NCBI RefSeq assembly: GCF_000397205.1 | Contig: NC_021237.1 | Span: forward strand, 4,465,001-4,529,000 | Direction of reading: 5' to 3' | Length of the DNA stretch: 64,000 bases | Source of the DNA: Pseudomonas protegens CHA0 | Lineage (GTDB): Bacteria; Pseudomonadota; Gammaproteobacteria; Pseudomonadales; Pseudomonadaceae | Shown here: positions 54,205 through 64,000 of the stretch, in pieces | Numbering within the stretch: the stretch's first letter is position 1 | Layout: each line of letters begins with the position of its first letter | Notes under the pieces: model-generated | The model's database searches: none | Told to the model about the DNA's origin: nothing | Seen by the model: only the letters and a program-made list of their open reading frames with translations | Position numbers and translations under genes: made by a program

Positions 54205-55092
54205 ATGTCGGTTTCCCACGCCCAATTGAAAGCCTTCCACGCCGTGGCGGTGCACGGCAGCTTCACCCGGGCGGCCGAACGCCTGTACCTGACGCAGCCG
54301 GCGATTTCCGACCAGGTGCGCAAGCTCGAAGAGCGCTTCGGGGTGCTGTTGTTTCATCGCAACAAGCGCTCGGTGCGCCTGACCGACCTGGGCGAGCGCC
54401 TGCTGGCCATCACCCAGCGCCTGTTCGTGGTGGAAGCCGAAGCCAAGGAGCTGCTGCAGGAGTCCCGGGCCTTGCAGACCGGCAGCCTGGTACTGGCGGT
54501 GGATGCCCCGGTGCATGTGCTGCCGCAGATCGCTCGATTCTGCGAGCTGTACCCCGGGATCAATGTGAAGATCGAAACCGGCAACACCGATGAATCGCTG
54601 CTGCGCCTGTTCAATTACCAGGCCGACCTGGCTCTGCTGGGGCGGGCCGTGGACGACGAGCGCCTGCTGTCTCTGACCCTGCGCAACGACCCGATGGTGG
54701 CGTTCGTCTCCCGTCACCACCCCTGGGCCGGCCGCCAGTCCATCTGCCTCGCCGACCTGGACGACACGCCCCTGGTGCTGCGGGAGGTCGGCTCGGTAAC
54801 CCGCCAGACCCTGGAAGAGGAAATGAACCGCGCCGGCCTGCGCATCCGCCCGACCATCCAGGTGGAAGGTCGCGAAGCCGCGCGCGAAGCGGTGGTGGTG
54901 GGCATTGGCGTGGGGGTGGTCTCGGCGGCGGAGTTCGGCGCCGACGCCCGGGTCTGCGCCCTGCCGATCGTCGACTGCCAGAGGCGCCTGACCGAAACCC
55001 TGGTGTGCCTGCGCGAACAGAGTTCACGACGGATCGTCGCCACCTTCCTCGACCTGGTACGCGAAAGCCTGGCCTCCCCCACCGCCCTGTAG
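54205..55092 (+). CDS. LysR-family regulator of aminophosphonate transport/oxidation genes
   Basis: A 295-residue LysR regulator with helix-turn-helix LKAFHAVAVHGSFTRAAERLYLTQPAISDQVRKLEERFGVLLFHRNKRSVRLT. Its effector domain has VREVGSVTRQTLEEEMNRAGLRIRP-like segments seen in AEP-associated regulators (LREVGSVTRQTLEEEM). It is divergent from the MFS/FAD oxidoreductase pair. Its similarity in the GS-TR-T motif to the second LysR at 55264 suggests that both sense a phosphonate metabolite. Its stop codon TAG is part of a REP element. Confidence 0.9.
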   Translation: MSVSHAQLKAFHAVAVHGSFTRAAERLYLTQPAISDQVRKLEERFGVLLFHRNKRSVRLTDLGERLLAITQRLFVVEAEAKELLQESRALQTGSLVLAVDAPVHVLPQIARFCELYPGINVKIETGNTDESLLRLFNYQADLALLGRAVDDERLLSLTLRNDPMVAFVSRHHPWAGRQSICLADLDDTPLVLREVGSVTRQTLEEEMNRAGLRIRPTIQVEGREAAREAVVVGIGVGVVSAAEFGADARVCALPIVDCQRRLTETLVCLREQSSRRIVATFLDLVRESLASPTAL

Positions 55093-55250
55093 GAGCCGGC
55101 TTGCCGGCGAAGGCAATCTCCCAGGCACCACTACCGTAGGAGCCGGCTTGCCGGCGAAGGCGATCCCCCAGACACCGCTACCGCAGGAGCCTGGCTTGCC
55201 GGCGAAGGCGATCTCTCGGGCCTCTTCGCCGGCAAGCCAGCTCCTACAAG
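55089..55250. repeat. Cluster of four REP elements
   Basis: Three direct copies of (TG)TAGGAGCCGGCTTGCCGGCGAAGGC-type sequence start at about 55089, 55136 and 55183, 47 bases apart. One inverted copy follows (TCTTCGCCGGCAAGCC to CTCCTACAAG, 55223-55250). The spacers (AATCTCCCAGGCACCACTACC, GATCCCCCAGACACCGCTACC) are also related, so the 47-base unit has been tandemly duplicated. They fill the gap between convergent LysR genes. Confidence 0.92.
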
Positions 55251-55263
55251 AGTGGAGGTGGGC

Positions 55264-56124
55264 TCAGGCTGGAGCCAGGGCGAAAAACGCCTGAATCAGG
55301 CGCAGGTCCCGGCGCCGCTCGATGCAGCCGATCATGTGCCGGTTGACCAGCCCCGCACCGCGGATCGGCACCGTGCGCACCCGCGGGTCGTGGCCAACCT
55401 CCACCGAACTGACAATGCCCACCCCCAGGTGCGCCGCCACCGCCTCGGTCACCGCTTCGCGGCTGTCCAGCTCCAGCAGCACCCGGGGCTGGACCTGGGC
55501 CAGCCCACAGGCCTCATCGAACGTCCGGCGGGTGATCGAACCCGGTTCGCGCAGCACCATGATCACCTGGTCCAACTGCTCGATGGCGACGCCCCCGGCC
55601 AGTTCCAGCCAAGGGTGCCCATCGGGCACCAGGGCACAGATCCGCGACTCGCCCAGGCTTTGCAGGTGCAGGCCCTTGCGCGGCTCGACCTCGGTCAGCA
55701 CCGCCACGTCGGCATGCTCGGACAACAGCGCCGCCAGGGTTTCCTGGGCATTGCCCAGGCGCAGGTTGACCGTCACCCCCGGGTAGCGCGCCCGCAGGCT
55801 GGCCAGCATCGGCATGACCAGATGGGGGCCGTCCGCCGCCACTTCCAGGCGCCCGGTGAGCAATTGCCGGTTGGCCTCGAGCATGGCCTGGGCCTCTTCC
55901 GCCAGGCCGAACATGGCCCGGGTAATGGCCGCCAGCTTAGTGCCCTCTTCGGTCAGTTCCACCCGGCGCGCAGTGCGCCGCAGCAAGGTGATCTGGTAAT
56001 GCTCTTCCAGGGCCTTGATATGCCCGGTGACCGCCGGCTGGCTGATGAACAGCCGTCCGGCGGCCCGGGTAAAGCTGCCTTCCCGGGCCACGGCATCGAA
56101 TGCGCGGAGTTGAAACAGGTTCAT
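55264..56124 (-). CDS. LysR-family regulator of phnWX
   Basis: A 286-residue LysR protein of the aminoethylphosphonate-associated type. The helix-turn-helix is LRAFDAVAREGSFTRAAGRLFISQPAVTGHIKALEEHYQITLLRRTARRVELT. The effector domain has VLREPGSITRRTFDEACGLAQVQPRVLLELDSREAVTEAVAAHLGVGIVSSVEVG. It is divergent from phnW across 110 bases. ATG 56124 was chosen as the family start, since upstream in-frame sequence reads into the phnW leader. It probably activates phnWX in response to AEP or phosphonoacetaldehyde. Confidence 0.93.
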   Translation of the reverse strand: MNLFQLRAFDAVAREGSFTRAAGRLFISQPAVTGHIKALEEHYQITLLRRTARRVELTEEGTKLAAITRAMFGLAEEAQAMLEANRQLLTGRLEVAADGPHLVMPMLASLRARYPGVTVNLRLGNAQETLAALLSEHADVAVLTEVEPRKGLHLQSLGESRICALVPDGHPWLELAGGVAIEQLDQVIMVLREPGSITRRTFDEACGLAQVQPRVLLELDSREAVTEAVAAHLGVGIVSSVEVGHDPRVRTVPIRGAGLVNRHMIGCIERRRDLRLIQAFFALAPA

Positions 56125-56234
56125 AGCTATCGGCCTCACTGATGGCTGGCATAACAACAAACAATTTGATTGATGACAAGGCAAACTGCAATTTAGTCCC
56201 CGTAGCGTCATCCCCACCTTTTCGAGGACACAGC

Positions 56235-57344
56235 ATGAGCATCGCCGAGCCAATCCTGCTTACCCCCGGCCCCCTGACCACCTCCGCCCGCACCCGCCAG
56301 GCAATGCTGGTGGACTGGGGTTCGTGGGATGACCGCTTCAACCAGCTGACCGCCAGCCTGTGCCAACAGCTGCTGGCCATCATCCAGGGCGCCGACAGCC
56401 ATCACTGCGTGCCCCTGCAAGGCAGTGGCACCTTCGCCGTGGAAGCGGCCATCGGCACCCTGGTGCCCCGCGACGGCAAGGTCCTGGTGCTGATCAACGG
56501 TGCCTACGGCAAGCGTCTGGCGAAGATCTGCGAAGTGCTCGGCCGGGATTTCAGCACCTTCGAAACCGCCGAGGACCAGCCCACCACGGCCGCGGATGTC
56601 GAGCGCCTGCTCCAGGCCGACAGCAGCATCAGCCACGTGGCGCTGATCCACTGCGAAACCAGCACCGGCATCCTCAACCCGCTGCCGGAAATCGCCCAGG
56701 TCGTGGCCAGCCATGGCAAGCGCCTGATCATCGACGCCATGAGTTCCTTCGGCGCGCTACCCATCGATGCCCGGGAAATCCCCTTCGATGCGCTGATCGC
56801 CGCCTCCGGCAAATGCCTGGAAGGCGTGCCCGGCATGGGCTTTGTCTTCGCTGCCAAGGCCTCCCTGGCCCAGGCCGGCGGCAATGCCCATTCCCTGGCC
56901 ATGGACCTGCACGACCAGCACAGCTACATGGCCAAGACCGGCCAGTGGCGCTTCACCCCGCCGACCCACGTGGTCGCCGCGCTGCACGAAGCCCTGCTGC
57001 AATACGCCGAGGAAGGTGGCCTGCCGGCGCGCCACGCCCGCTACGCCGACAACTGCCAGACACTGCTCGACGGCATGGGCGAACTGGGCCTGCGCAGTTT
57101 TCTGCCGGAAGCGATCCAGGCACCGATCATCGTCACCTTCCACGCCCCGAAAGATCCCCGCTACCAGTTCAAGGATTTCTACGAGCGGGTCAAGGCCAAG
57201 GGTTTCATCCTCTACCCGGGCAAGCTGACCCAGGTCGAAACCTTCCGCGTGGGCTGCATCGGCCATGTCGACCGCCGCGGCATGCAGGCTGCCGTCACCG
57301 CCATCGCCGAGGTGCTGCGGGAGATGGAAGTCCTCGATATCTGA
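56235..57344 (+). CDS. phnW: 2-aminoethylphosphonate:pyruvate transaminase
   Basis: A 369-residue class-V PLP aminotransferase that makes phosphonoacetaldehyde and alanine from 2-aminoethylphosphonate and pyruvate. It begins [28 protein letters not shown], has [30 protein letters not shown] and PLP Lys193 in [15 protein letters not shown], and ends with [24 protein letters not shown]. It is first of phnWX, with the LysR activator divergent. Its leader holds AACAACAAACAATTTG, a CA-like run far from the ribosome site. A REP pair separates it from phnX. Confidence 0.97.
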   Translation: MSIAEPILLTPGPLTTSARTRQAMLVDWGSWDDRFNQLTASLCQQLLAIIQGADSHHCVPLQGSGTFAVEAAIGTLVPRDGKVLVLINGAYGKRLAKICEVLGRDFSTFETAEDQPTTAADVERLLQADSSISHVALIHCETSTGILNPLPEIAQVVASHGKRLIIDAMSSFGALPIDAREIPFDALIAASGKCLEGVPGMGFVFAAKASLAQAGGNAHSLAMDLHDQHSYMAKTGQWRFTPPTHVVAALHEALLQYAEEGGLPARHARYADNCQTLLDGMGELGLRSFLPEAIQAPIIVTFHAPKDPRYQFKDFYERVKAKGFILYPGKLTQVETFRVGCIGHVDRRGMQAAVTAIAEVLREMEVLDI

Positions 57345-57359
57345 CTCCCCACCGAGCCT

Positions 57360-57432
57360 GTAGGAGCGAGCTTGCTCGCGAATCAGGCGACGCGATACCG
57401 AACCTTTTTTGCGAGCAAGCTCGCTCCTACAC
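57360..57432. repeat. Inverted repeat pair between phnW and phnX
   Basis: GTAGGAGCGAGCTTGCTCGCGAA and its inverse TTGCGAGCAAGCTCGCTCCTAC are a second Pseudomonas REP class (GAGCGAGCTTGCTCGC). The right arm ends only 14 bases before the phnX ATG, so it takes the place of a normal ribosome site region. Confidence 0.9.
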
Positions 57433-57445
57433 AGGCATCGAAACC

Positions 57446-58273
57446 ATGAACTACAGCAACCCTTCTCAGCTGCAAGCGGCGATCCTCGACTGGGCCGGCA
57501 CCGTGGTCGACTTCGGCTCCTTTGCCCCGACCCAGATCTTTGTCGAAGCCTTCGCCGAGTTCGATGTGCAGGTGTCCATCGAAGAGGCCCGCGGCCCCAT
57601 GGGCATGGGCAAGTGGGATCACATCCGCACCTTGTGCGACCTGCCGGAGGTGGCCGAGCGCTATCGCAAGGTCTTCGGCCGCACCCCGACTGACGCCGAT
57701 GTGACCGCTATCTACGAACGCTTCATGCCGTTGCAGATCGAGAAGATCGCCGAGCACTCGGCGCTGATCCCCGGCGCCCTGGAGGTGATCGCCAAGCTGC
57801 GTGGACAGGGGATCAAGATCGGCTCCTGCTCCGGCTACCCCAAGCAGGTGATGGACAAGGTGGTAGCCCTGGCCGCCACCAACGGCTACACCGCCGACCA
57901 CGTGGTGGCCACCGACGAAGTGCCCAACGGCCGCCCATGGCCAGCCCAGGCCCTGGCCAACGTGATCGCCCTGGGCATCGACGACGTGGCCGCCTGCGTG
58001 AAGATCGACGACACCGTACCGGGCATTCTCGAAGGCCGCCGCGCCGGCATGTGGACCGTGGCGCTGACCTGCTCGGGCAATGCCCTGGGCCTGACCTACG
58101 AAGGCTACCGGGCCCTGGCCAGCGACACCCTGGCCAGCGAGCGCAAGCGCATCCACAAGCTGTTCGAGGCTTCGCGCCCGCACTACCTGATCGACACCAT
58201 CGCCGACCTGCCCCAGGTGATCGCCGACATCAACCAGCGCCTGGCCCGGGGGGAAATGCCCCAGGGCAACTGA
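57446..58273 (+). CDS. phnX: Phosphonoacetaldehyde hydrolase (phosphonatase)
   Basis: A 275-residue HAD-family enzyme that cleaves the C-P bond of phosphonoacetaldehyde to acetaldehyde and phosphate. The nucleophile is Asp15 in [13 protein letters not shown] and the Schiff-base Lys is Lys56 in [11 protein letters not shown]. Also present are IGSCSGYP and [23 protein letters not shown] with the acidic pair. Length is normal. It completes the PhnWX route. The intergenic REP pair lies so close upstream that no good Shine-Dalgarno sequence is visible before ATG 57446. Confidence 0.97.
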   Translation: MNYSNPSQLQAAILDWAGTVVDFGSFAPTQIFVEAFAEFDVQVSIEEARGPMGMGKWDHIRTLCDLPEVAERYRKVFGRTPTDADVTAIYERFMPLQIEKIAEHSALIPGALEVIAKLRGQGIKIGSCSGYPKQVMDKVVALAATNGYTADHVVATDEVPNGRPWPAQALANVIALGIDDVAACVKIDDTVPGILEGRRAGMWTVALTCSGNALGLTYEGYRALASDTLASERKRIHKLFEASRPHYLIDTIADLPQVIADINQRLARGEMPQGN

Positions 58274-58292
58274 TTCAGGCACGGAGCAATAT

Positions 58293-58331
58293 TAAAAAAC
58301 GGCAGTGCCTTCGGGGCCGCCGTTTTTTTAT
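58293..58331 (+). terminator. Terminator of the phnWX operon
   Basis: AAAAAACGGC... then GCCGTTTTTTT forms a hairpin (ACGGC-N14-GCCGT with inner GCC/GGC pairing) followed by seven T, about 20 bases after phnX. Confidence 0.85.
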
Positions 58332-58474
58332 ACCCGCCCACCGCCCCGACGCTGCACAGGGGGGCGATAAAAGCCGCTACAGCTCCAGGCAGACCGGCAT
58401 AAAGCGGATTACAGTTAAAGCACTCCGTCGCTCAAGAACGGAGGCTTCAGACCTGATGACCGAGGATGTCCCGT

Positions 58475-59029
58475 ATGCCCTGGAAAAACACTGAGTCTCG
58501 CTACAGCACCATGACGATCGCCCTGCACTGGTTGATGCTGGTGCTACTGGCCGTGGTTTACGCCTGTATCGAATTTCGCGGCATCTTCCCCAAAGGCAGC
58601 GGTGGTCGCACGCTGATTGTCGAAGCCCACTTCATGCTCGGCCTGACAGTGTTTGCGCTGGTCTGGCTGCGCCTGTTCGCTCGTGCCCAGGGCGTAGCGC
58701 CGAAGATCCTGCCCACCCCGCCCCACTGGCAACGGCTGCTGTTGACCCTGATGCACTGGGCGCTGTACCTGTTCATGATCGCCATGCCGATCCTCGGCTG
58801 GCTGACCACCAGCGCCAAGGGCCACCAGGTGATGTTCTACGGCCTCGACCTGCCGCTGCTGCTGGCCGAGAACAAGCCACTGGCCAAGCAGCTCCAGGGC
58901 TGGCACGAACTGCTGGGTACGGTCGGCTACTGGCTGATCGGGCTGCACGCCCTGGCCGGGCTCTATCACCATTACGTGATGCGCGACAACACTCTGCAAC
59001 GCATGTGGCGCAAGCGCGGTCAGGCCTGA
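58475..59029 (+). CDS. Cytochrome b561
   Basis: A 184-residue di-heme quinol-oxidising membrane protein of the CybB family. Its helices are MTIALHWLMLVLLAVVYACIEF, VEAHFMLGLTVFALVWLRLF, LLLTLMHWALYLFMIAMPILGWL and HELLGTVGYWLIGLHALAGLYHHYVM, with the four heme His residues. ATG 58475 follows CGAGGA at 8 bases, better than ATG 58466. It is the second b561 of this window and not linked to a catalase. Its last 10 bases overlap the convergent pyridoxal enzyme gene. Confidence 0.93.
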   Translation: MPWKNTESRYSTMTIALHWLMLVLLAVVYACIEFRGIFPKGSGGRTLIVEAHFMLGLTVFALVWLRLFARAQGVAPKILPTPPHWQRLLLTLMHWALYLFMIAMPILGWLTTSAKGHQVMFYGLDLPLLLAENKPLAKQLQGWHELLGTVGYWLIGLHALAGLYHHYVMRDNTLQRMWRKRGQA

Positions 59030-59949
59030 GCCAACAGCCCGCGGCGGCCCTGCAGGCCGCCGGTATGCACGAAGATCAACCGGCAACCCGGGGCGAAACG
59101 CCCGGCCTGGACCTGTTCCTGCAACGCCAGCAGGGCCTTGCCGGTGTACAAGGGTTCAAGCGGTAGAGCGCATTGTTGTTCAGTGAGCCGGATAAACCCG
59201 CTTAACACTTCATCGACCTTGGCAAAACCGCCGCGGCTGCTGTCCAGCAGCTGATAACCGCCGCAGCCCTGCCCGGCCTCTTGCAAGATCCCCTCGACCT
59301 GCTGCGCCACCCCGTGATCCTCGGGAACCGCCAGGGCGCCGTAGACCGGATGCGCTCCGGCCTCCGCCAGCACCAGCCCGGCCAGGGTAGTACCCGTGCC
59401 GGCGGCCAGCCACCAGCCGTGGTAGTCGCTCCAGCCCAGGCTCGGCAACTGCCGCCGCACCTGATCGCGCAGGGTCATGCAGCCCGCTGCGCCGGCCAGG
59501 CCACCGCCACCTTCGGGCACCGGGTACAACTCTGGGTACCGGGCCTGCCAGGGCGTCCAGAAACCCGCCTCGTGGCGCGCGCGATAACCGCCATAGCCCA
59601 GCCAGTGCAGGCGCATGCCGAAGGCTTGCAGGTCGAGCACCGTCGGTGTGTCCTGTGGATGGCCACGCAACAGACCCACGGTGGGAAAGGCAAAACGCCG
59701 GCCAGCAGCGGCCAGCGCATGCAGATGATTGGAATGGGCGCCCCCCAGGCTGATGATGCCGTGGGCACCGGCGGTACGTGCCGCCGCCAGGTGTTCGGTC
59801 AGCTTGAACCACTTGTTGCCACTGATCAGCGGGTCGATCAGGTCCAGGCGCAGCACCGCCACCTCGACCCCGGCCCGCGACAGCCAGTCCAGCTCCAGCC
59901 GTTGCAGCGGGGCGTGGGGTAACCAGTCGAAGGATTCGGGGAAGGACAT
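59020..59949 (-). CDS. D-cysteine desulfhydrase / ACC deaminase-family PLP enzyme
   Basis: A 309-residue fold-type II PLP enzyme. It has PLP Lys in DPLISGNKWFKLTEHL (about Lys46), the phosphate-binding or Ser motif GGAHSNHLHALAAAG, and the loop AAGTGTTLAGLVLAE that holds the PLP phosphate. DcyD and ACC deaminase share this pattern. The GNK-W-FKL form fits the DcyD/YedO-like branch, so D-cysteine breakdown to pyruvate, sulfide and ammonia is likelier than ACC deamination. Convergent with cytochrome b561 with a 10-base overlap of coding ends. Confidence 0.85.
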   Translation of the reverse strand: MSFPESFDWLPHAPLQRLELDWLSRAGVEVAVLRLDLIDPLISGNKWFKLTEHLAAARTAGAHGIISLGGAHSNHLHALAAAGRRFAFPTVGLLRGHPQDTPTVLDLQAFGMRLHWLGYGGYRARHEAGFWTPWQARYPELYPVPEGGGGLAGAAGCMTLRDQVRRQLPSLGWSDYHGWWLAAGTGTTLAGLVLAEAGAHPVYGALAVPEDHGVAQQVEGILQEAGQGCGGYQLLDSSRGGFAKVDEVLSGFIRLTEQQCALPLEPLYTGKALLALQEQVQAGRFAPGCRLIFVHTGGLQGRRGLLAQA

Positions 59950-60012
59950 CGGCAGCGGGGGTTCGGGGAAGAAGCTGCGCAGTCTATCAGCTCCAGGCCC
60001 AGGCTCATCCTT

Positions 60013-60143
60013 GTAGCCGCTGCCGCAGGCTGCGAACGGGTTCGCAGAACCCGCAAGACAGGCAACCGCGCTCGCTGGTTGCAGCGCGATTGCCCGCTGG
60101 GCGAGTCCTGCGGCCTCGTGCCCAGCCTACGGCAGCGGCTACA
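60013..60143. repeat. Long imperfect inverted repeat between dcyD-like and fadH genes
   Basis: TGTAGCCGCTGCCGCAGGCTGCG at 60013 pairs with CAGCCTACGGCAGCGGCTACA at 60123-60143. Nested smaller hairpins lie between them (GGGTTCGCAGAACCC; GCAACCGCG...GCGGTTGC-like). This is another dispersed Pseudomonas intergenic repeat class. It lies just after the fadH stop. Confidence 0.8.
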
Positions 60144-60156
60144 GGACGGCAGGCCG

Positions 60157-62319
<2,163 letters not shown>

Positions 62320-62355
62320 TCAGAACGCACACCCTTTTTCCATTCCCCCTTCCAC

Positions 62356-63501
62356 TTAAAGTGCCGCGTAGGCCAGCGCGGCAAGTTGCTGCGGGCGGGG
62401 ATCGATCATGGTGTGCCGGCCCGAGGTGGTGGTGACAAAGCCGAAGCTCACCTCGCGTTCGGGGTCGGCAAAACTGATCGGGCCGCCCAGGCCGATATGA
62501 CCGAAAGTCTCGGGCCCCATGCCGAGGGAGGCAGCCGGATCGGCCGGTTGCTCCATCATGCAGCCCAGGCCATAGCGCATGGGGCGTCGCCAGATGCGAT
62601 CCATGTCATTGCTGTGCTCGCGGGTGAACTCACTCAACAGGTCGGGCCCGATCAGGCGGCCCCCCAGCAATGCACTGTAAAAGCCGGCCAGGCCATGGGC
62701 GGTGCTGTGGCCGTTGACCCCCGGCTGCCGATAGGCCCACCAGCGGGGGTCGCAGGTGCGCCGGGGGACCATGCCCGGGTTGGTAAAGGCCAGGGTCGCG
62801 ACATGCTCCGGCTCGGCAATGATCACCTTGCGCAGGTCCTCCGAGTAGTAGTCGCCCACCCGCCCCTCGGCGGCATCGAAATGCGCGATACGCTCAAAAT
62901 CCTGTTCCTCGACCCCCAGGTAAACCTCCAGGTCATGGGGCCGGGTGATCCGCTCGTGGATGAAGGTGCAAGGCTCTCGACCGTCAACCCGGCGAATCAA
63001 CTCACCGATGACCCAGCCAAAGATAGTGGTGGCATACCCCAACCCGGTTCCTGGCTGCCACCACAATGGCTCGGCAGCCAGGATCTCAACCATGTGCTCC
63101 CAGTCATACATCATGGCGTTGTGATTGGGCCCGCGCAGCGCCGGTATGCCGGAGGTGTGGGTCATGACCTGGCGCACGGTGACCCGCCCCTTGCCGCCCT
63201 GGGCAAACTCGGGCCAGTAGCGGGCCACCGGCGCGTCGAGCTCCAGCTTGCCCTCCTCCACCAGCATCAGGGCAGCCACTGCGGCCAAGGGCTTGATGGT
63301 GCAGAAGGTATTGGCCAGGGTGCCGTGGTGCCACGGCTTGTTGCCCTCCAGGTCCGCCACGCCGGCCCACAGGTCGACCACGGTCTGGCCGCCGACCTGC
63401 ACACAGAGCCCGGCGCCGCGCTCCTGGGGATCATCGAACATTGCCTCGAAGGCGTGCAGCACGGCTTCGAAACCCTTCGCACATGTTCCTTGCGCTTCCA
63501 T
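62356..63501 (-). CDS. EstB/beta-lactamase-family hydrolase with Cys in the SxxK position
   Basis: A 381-residue member of the beta-lactamase/class-C esterase family: FDDPQERGAGLCVQVGGQTVVDLWAGVAD, then ALMLVEEGKLELDAPVARYWPEFAQGGKGRVTVRQVMTHTSGIPAL, and GYATTIFGWVIGELIRRVDGREP. The nucleophile tetrad that should read S-x-x-K is Cys67-Thr-Ile-Lys70 (TGC codon) in NTFCTIKPLAA. The rest of the fold and the length are normal, so the gene is intact. It may be a thiol variant of an esterase or an inactive relative. ATG 63501 follows GGGAG. It is monocistronic. Confidence 0.85.
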   Translation of the reverse strand: MEAQGTCAKGFEAVLHAFEAMFDDPQERGAGLCVQVGGQTVVDLWAGVADLEGNKPWHHGTLANTFCTIKPLAAVAALMLVEEGKLELDAPVARYWPEFAQGGKGRVTVRQVMTHTSGIPALRGPNHNAMMYDWEHMVEILAAEPLWWQPGTGLGYATTIFGWVIGELIRRVDGREPCTFIHERITRPHDLEVYLGVEEQDFERIAHFDAAEGRVGDYYSEDLRKVIIAEPEHVATLAFTNPGMVPRRTCDPRWWAYRQPGVNGHSTAHGLAGFYSALLGGRLIGPDLLSEFTREHSNDMDRIWRRPMRYGLGCMMEQPADPAASLGMGPETFGHIGLGGPISFADPEREVSFGFVTTTSGRHTMIDPRPQQLAALAYAAL

Positions 63502-63649
63502 TCTCAAAACTCCCATCCATCGTCATGCCGCCCTGGCGAGAGTCGGCCAGGGTCAGCATGAGTTAAAAACCGAAACCAAGAGGCCGGTTGCATTCGTCAA
63601 CGGCAATGCAAACCTGTGATAACAAGAACAATAAAGGTGCAAAGGACCT

Positions 63650-64000
63650 TCAGCCTCTGGACTGAAAGTGGACCGTATCCAACTTGAAACGATTTGCCCG
63701 CTTGTAGGTACCGAAGTCATTGAAACGAACTCCGGCCTTCGCCATGACTTCATGGGCATAGGGCGCCGTCATCTGTCGAAGATAAAAAGGATCTTTCACG
63801 ACAAAATGGTGAATACTGTGAGTACTGCCAAAGTTGAAACAGAACAACTGGAACGGCCACAACAGCCAATGGTTCATTACTTGGGTTTGCTGTAGAGCAT
63901 TGCGTGGCGCAACATCACCATAATAATGCATATTGGAACTGATGAAATACAGGCAGAACTGTCGAATCATATTCGGCGCAACAACAATGACCACTACACA
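63650..64000 (-). CDS. Fatty-acid desaturase-like membrane protein (C-terminal part)
   Basis: The last 117 residues or so of a leftward gene that begins beyond the right edge. The frame stays open to base 64000. It shows the third histidine box HSIHHF within NFGSTHSIHHFVVKDPFYLRQMTAPYAHEVMAKAGVRFNDFGTYKRANRF, and a hydrophobic stretch LLWPFQLFCFNF. The HSxHHF-x-P-FYLRQ pattern is that of the membrane di-iron fatty-acid desaturase/hydroxylase family. The substrate is unknown. It is A+T richer than most of the window, as often for such genes. Confidence 0.75.
   Translation of the reverse strand, partial: CVVVIVVAPNMIRQFCLYFISSNMHYYGDVAPRNALQQTQVMNHWLLWPFQLFCFNFGSTHSIHHFVVKDPFYLRQMTAPYAHEVMAKAGVRFNDFGTYKRANRFKLDTVHFQSRG

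Noticed and set aside
55089..55250. CRISPR-like array
   Set aside because: The regular 47-base spacing comes from duplicated REP units with palindromic cores and similar spacers, with one copy inverted; no cas genes are nearby.
56153..56168. CA-like run AACAACAAACAATTTG in the phnW leader as an Hfq/Crc site
   Set aside because: It lies about 70 bases from the ATG, away from the ribosome site, and could equally be part of the LysR-binding region.

Overview
The window is chromosomal DNA of a Pseudomonas, most likely from the P. fluorescens/protegens/chlororaphis side of the genus. The grounds are high G+C coding sequence, Pseudomonas-type REP palindromes (GGAGCCGGCTTGCCGGCGA and relatives), a PrrF iron-responsive sRNA, a CrcY-type Hfq/Crc-sequestering sRNA beside the HMG-CoA lyase gene, the leucine (liu) catabolic cluster, a CupE-type fimbrial operon and a 2-aminoethylphosphonate (phnWX) cluster. 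No rRNA, tRNA, CRISPR array or insertion sequence was seen.

Layout. 1-2.8 kb: a drug-efflux operon (MarR regulator, NodT/OprM-type outer-membrane lipoprotein, HlyD/EmrA adaptor running off the left edge), read leftwards from a promoter with two identical palindromes. 2.9-11.1 kb: a fimbrial regulatory and structural island in decay. It has an EAL-domain relic broken by frameshifts, an intact RcsC-like hybrid sensor kinase, an RcsB-like response-regulator relic without its phospho-acceptor Asp, then pilin, chaperone and usher genes with no tip adhesin. 11.1-18.6 kb: tamB/tamA, a GNAT acetyltransferase, xthA and a YegP-like protein. 18.8-22.7 kb: a PstS-OmpA fusion behind a Pho-box-like repeat, and an acyl-CoA dehydrogenase divergent from a LysR regulator.

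22.7-32.3 kb: leucine/isovalerate catabolism. liuR and liuE come first, then the sigma54-dependent sRNA crcY, a leftward acyl-CoA synthetase, and liuABCD. Three LiuR-like palindromes mark the control points. CA motifs (AAnAAnAA) precede the synthetase and liuA starts, so the sRNA that titrates Hfq/Crc sits beside likely Hfq/Crc targets. 32.3-38.5 kb: an S24-type repressor whose expected catalytic Ser is Ala, a small DUF6124-like protein, prrF, an M14 cytosolic carboxypeptidase, an HxlR regulator divergent from an MFS pump with two GGTT-N9-AACC operators, and a cytochrome b561/SrpA-type catalase operon. The catalase operon is divergent from an ECF sigma/anti-sigma pair, and both directions carry the same GGAATAACC-N12-CGTCT promoter.

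39.9-46.5 kb: a CupE-like chaperone-usher operon with four SCPU pilins, chaperone, usher and two-domain tip protein. 46.7-50.2 kb: a ZapE-like ATPase, two overlapping unknown genes and a leucine-rich-repeat protein kinase. 50.3-58.3 kb: a YebC/YeeN-type protein, then phosphonate use (FAD amine oxidoreductase, OPA-type MFS carrier, two LysR regulators, phnW, phnX) interspersed with REP clusters. 58.4-64 kb: cytochrome b561, a D-cysteine desulfhydrase/ACC deaminase-type enzyme, fadH, an EstB-like hydrolase with Cys in place of the SxxK serine, and the C-terminal part of a fatty-acid desaturase at the right edge.

The most unusual areas are the decayed Rcs/Pvr-like fimbrial island, the ECF-controlled catalase module, the LRR-kinase neighbourhood and the two enzymes or regulators with substituted nucleophiles. 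All functional calls rest on reading the sequence; no database search was run.
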